Below the pieces are notes generated by a model. That model worked only from the letters and a program-made list of their open reading frames with translations. It had not been told where the DNA came from and searched no databases. Of a stretch of DNA of 41,674 nt, positions 39,666 through 41,674 are shown piece after piece. The translations under genes were made by a program, and so were the position numbers. The stretch is from the IMG/VR virus record IMGVR_UViG_3300017963_000127, positions 1 to 41,674 of that record. One strand, given 5' to 3'. The stretch is from a virus. Each line of letters opens with the position of its first letter. Within the stretch, counting starts at the first letter, position 1.

Positions 39666-40217
39666 ATGGGCAAAGGACGTAGGGGCAGACCCTCACACAG
39701 AAGAAAGAAAGCGAGCAGAAGAACACCTAAGAATCAACCTGTTATCGGCAATACAGCTCACGCGGTAAGGTGCTGTCGGATAGCGGTTGCAAAGCGGGAA
39801 GGGCGAACACCTTTGCCCCTACCGTCTGGGAGGCGGGAGCTGGTACCGCGCAAGACCGCACGACAGAAGATGGCCGACCTGTCAGTACGTATGGCAGGAG
39901 CTAGGTATTCTCTAGAGAATGCTACAGCAGAGTTTACCCTGAGGATGTATATCTATAAGCCAGCATCCAGCGACAACAAGAAAGTTCAGAAACGAATTCA
40001 AGACCAACTACAGAAATGGATCTTTGCCCAGAAGCTTACAGGTGGCAATCTACGTTCGGTCAAGTGTAGTGGTAAGTCCGAGGAGCTAGATGCTTTGGAA
40101 AGAGCCTATGTGCTTTACGTAGTAGCATTCGCCCAGTTAGATGCTCTGGAGGGATTGCAGGTGCGGGTCCGGAACGAGCTAGCTATGGAAGAAGAGCGTC
40201 AGAAAGTTAGTGTCTAA
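39666..40217 (+). CDS. Basic protein of unknown function (183 aa)
   Basis: The start is ATG 39666 (CTCAGGAGATTATT). The N-terminus is strongly basic and likely disordered (MGKGRRGRPSHRRKKASRR), followed by helical segments (RYSLENATAEFTLRMYIYK, LDALERAYVLYVVAFAQL). The basic arm suggests DNA or RNA binding. No family is recognised. It lies two genes upstream of DNA polymerase. Confidence 0.7.
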   Translation: MGKGRRGRPSHRRKKASRRTPKNQPVIGNTAHAVRCCRIAVAKREGRTPLPLPSGRRELVPRKTARQKMADLSVRMAGARYSLENATAEFTLRMYIYKPASSDNKKVQKRIQDQLQKWIFAQKLTGGNLRSVKCSGKSEELDALERAYVLYVVAFAQLDALEGLQVRVRNELAMEEERQKVSV

Positions 40218-40227
40218 GGAGGACACG

Positions 40228-40449
40228 ATGCGTCGCAGTAAGGTTCAAACTAATGAGTATGGATTAACTTTTCGTGAATGGCGTCGTACCGTTTCGCAGG
40301 AGCTGGAAACCTTTGGACGTAGGTTCCACGACCTGCCACCTTATGTTGATGAGTATGCAGCTTGGATGGAAGGTTGCTCCGGTCTGGAGCTTCTGGAGTT
40401 TGTAGGTTTTGCTGAGGGATTCCGCTCTGAGTATCAGGAAGAGCGCTAG
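40228..40449 (+). CDS. Small protein directly upstream of DNA polymerase (73 aa)
   Basis: The start is ATG 40228, with AAGGAGGACACG before it; an upstream GTG at 40210 is possible. The protein MRRSKVQTNEYGLTFREWRR is basic at first, then aromatic and acidic (DEYAAWMEGCSGLELLEF). No family is recognised. Its stop is one base before the polymerase ATG, so translation is likely coupled. Confidence 0.72.
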   Translation: MRRSKVQTNEYGLTFREWRRTVSQELETFGRRFHDLPPYVDEYAAWMEGCSGLELLEFVGFAEGFRSEYQEER

Positions 40450-40450
40450 G

Positions 40451-41674
40451 ATGCTCGGCAGCACGACTTTAGGGGTAAGGGTAGGTTCCTTACCCCAAGA
40501 GCCTTCTGTGGCGCTCCCTACGGGTCTACGGGAGGATTGGCGGCTGACCCTGGCAGATGTAGCCAGATGCTCAGGATATCCACTAGCAATTGATGTGGAA
40601 ACGAACGGAGTCAATTGGTGGCAACCTGTTATCCATACTATAGGTGTCGGTATATACTGCCCGAAGGCAGATGTGGCAGGTTACTTCCCAACTTGGGAAC
40701 CGGGCGAGTTGGAAGCTATAGTTCAGGTTATGCTGGACACCTGGGACGAAAACACCTGGGTGATTGCGCACAATCTGAAATTTGAATGGCATTTCCTAGG
40801 GTTGGATCCTCGGACCTTGCCCTGGCAGTTTCTTGACACTATGCTGATGGCTCATCTGGTAGACAGCCGAGCTCGCAAAGGGTTGGCAGAATGCGAGCGA
40901 ATGTATCTTGGCGACGCAACCAAGAAGCAACACGTAGCAGCAGCTCCGAAGAAGACCAAGATATGGAACTGGCCTGAGCCGATACGTGCTCGGTACTGTA
41001 TCAATGACTGCATTGTAACCTACGACCTAGCTGGTATATTGCGCGAGCGAATACTGGAAATGGATCAATGGTCTATTGTAGGTAGCGATATAGAGTACTT
41101 GGAGATACTCTGGCACACAGAGCGTCGTGGGCACAAGATTGATGTTCCATTCCTGGAAGACGCTTTGATCAAACTTCAAGAACACTTGGATTTGTTAGTG
41201 GAAGAGCTACACGACAGCGTCGGATACGAGTTCAACTGGCGGTCCCACAAACAACTTTCGCAGGCTTTGTATGAGGGTATGGGCATTGAGCGGTTGGAGA
41301 ATCCGTTTGATGACGACAAAAGTAGGGTAGGTTTCCAGAAGCTGTACAACGCAACCCAAACCTCTACATTTATCCTAATGGAAAAGCGGAAGCATCCGTT
41401 GGGCGAGCTGATTTCGTTCATGCGTGAAACGGATAAGTTGCGCCAGACTGTTAAGAAGTGGTTGGCTCTCCGGGACCAGGATGACATAATTCATCCTACG
41501 TTCAAGCCTTGGGGAACTCGCACCTACCGCTTGAGCTGTAGCAATCCGAATATGCAAAACATTGCTTCTGAATTCCGAACACGTTTTACTCAGTCGGTTT
41601 ATTCAGGTAGCAAAAGTCGGGAGGAGGAATACAACCTGCGAAACGGGTTTATTGCCCGACCCGGTATGATCCTA
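40451..41674 (+). CDS. DNA polymerase, family A, N-terminal part (3'-5' exonuclease); gene continues at position 1
   Basis: This is the first 408 codons of a gene that runs off the end of the window. Codon 368 (41552) equals position 1, so joining the ends gives a 639-residue polymerase I-like replicase. The N-terminal DnaQ-type proofreading domain is visible: LAIDVETNG (D48, E50), HNLKFEW (N108, E112 where Asp is more usual), FLDTMLMAHL and RYCINDC (Y182, D186). The template-grip motif TYRLSCSNPNMQNI lies at the junction. There is no 5'-nuclease domain, as is common in phage polymerases. ATG 40451 follows the upstream stop by one base and a purine-rich stretch (AGGAAGAG) precedes it. Codons 8-16 contain a 9-bp hairpin (40472-40496) that might affect translation. 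Family assignment is firm. Confidence 0.95.
   Translation, partial: MLGSTTLGVRVGSLPQEPSVALPTGLREDWRLTLADVARCSGYPLAIDVETNGVNWWQPVIHTIGVGIYCPKADVAGYFPTWEPGELEAIVQVMLDTWDENTWVIAHNLKFEWHFLGLDPRTLPWQFLDTMLMAHLVDSRARKGLAECERMYLGDATKKQHVAAAPKKTKIWNWPEPIRARYCINDCIVTYDLAGILRERILEMDQWSIVGSDIEYLEILWHTERRGHKIDVPFLEDALIKLQEHLDLLVEELHDSVGYEFNWRSHKQLSQALYEGMGIERLENPFDDDKSRVGFQKLYNATQTSTFILMEKRKHPLGELISFMRETDKLRQTVKKWLALRDQDDIIHPTFKPWGTRTYRLSCSNPNMQNIASEFRTRFTQSVYSGSKSREEEYNLRNGFIARPGMIL
40472..40496 (+). promoter_or_regulatory. Hairpin inside the first codons of the polymerase gene
   Basis: GGGGTAAGG (40472-40480) pairs with CCTTACCCC (40488-40496) around a 7-nt loop, 21 nt after the ATG. The arms match the GGGGTAAG tracts in the 6857-6965 and 31236-31410 gaps. 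Confidence 0.45.
41552..41674. repeat. Terminal direct repeat, copy 2
   Basis: This 123-bp stretch is an exact match of bases 1-123. Merging the two copies gives a 41551-bp circle and restores a 639-codon polymerase gene. Confidence 0.95.

Noticed and set aside
39491-39682. 63-codon + frame MRVKGSVLVFVWLAGLALK in the 39424-39665 gap
   Set aside because: It has a rare TTG start and no ribosome site, overlaps the inverted repeat arm and runs into the better supported 39666 gene.

Overview
The window is one complete, circularly closed phage-type genome. Bases 1-123 are repeated exactly at 41552-41674, so the unique length is 41551 bp. The cut falls inside a family A DNA polymerase gene: its first 367 codons are at 40451-41551 and its last 272 at 1-819, giving one continuous 639-residue protein. 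Every gene I can support lies on the + strand. There is no recognisable integrase, repressor, tRNA or CRISPR array. The head, connector and long-tail genes (terminase, portal, protease/scaffold, HK97-type capsid, tail tube, frameshifted tail chaperone, 863-residue tape measure) mark it as a siphovirus of tailed dsDNA type, probably virulent. The host is not shown directly. A secreted glycosidase with a Pro/Thr-rich linker and a bacterial SH3 domain is in the style of Chloroflexota (Anaerolineae-like) proteins, so a Chloroflexota host is a reasonable guess only.

Layout. 40451-41674 plus 1-6818: DNA polymerase, primase-helicase, the secreted glycosidase, and a tightly overlapped train of small unknown genes. 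6819-9953: an island of short transcription units, each with an extended -10 promoter (TGGTATAAT-like), usually a hairpin near the mRNA 5' end, a strong Shine-Dalgarno and an intrinsic terminator; one unit seems to be nested in frame inside a larger ORF. 9954-23449: terminase small and large subunits, portal, minor head protein, a LamG/CBM-type surface protein, decoration protein, protease with a nested scaffold, major capsid, connectors and tail tube. 23466-29655: tail chaperones joined by a canonical -1 slippery site (CCCTTTG), tape measure, a tail protein carrying two inserted carbohydrate-binding-like domains (CBM-like and PA14), and a short fibre protein. 29684-31235: a secreted protein and two membrane proteins, one LLH-holin-like. 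31236-31496: a palindrome-rich candidate origin/control region. 31497-36161: SNF2 helicase, Cas4/RecB-like nuclease, Sak4-like ATPase, probable ssDNA-binding protein and RuvC-like resolvase. 36164-39340: a nucleotide module made of a Rossmann dinucleotide-binding protein, a MazG-HAD fusion, a DUF1599-like protein and a divergent ThyX. 39424-39665: a non-coding gap bounded by a 14-bp inverted repeat.

How it fits together. Polymerase, AEP-type primase-helicase and the recombination set (annealing ATPase, SSB-like, nuclease, SNF2, resolvase) can support largely self-sufficient, recombination-linked replication. The MazG-HAD/DUF1599/ThyX set would tune or modify the pyrimidine pool. The many sugar-binding modules on head and tail suggest a host with a carbohydrate-rich surface. 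All family assignments come from motifs and pattern recognition by eye; no database search was run.
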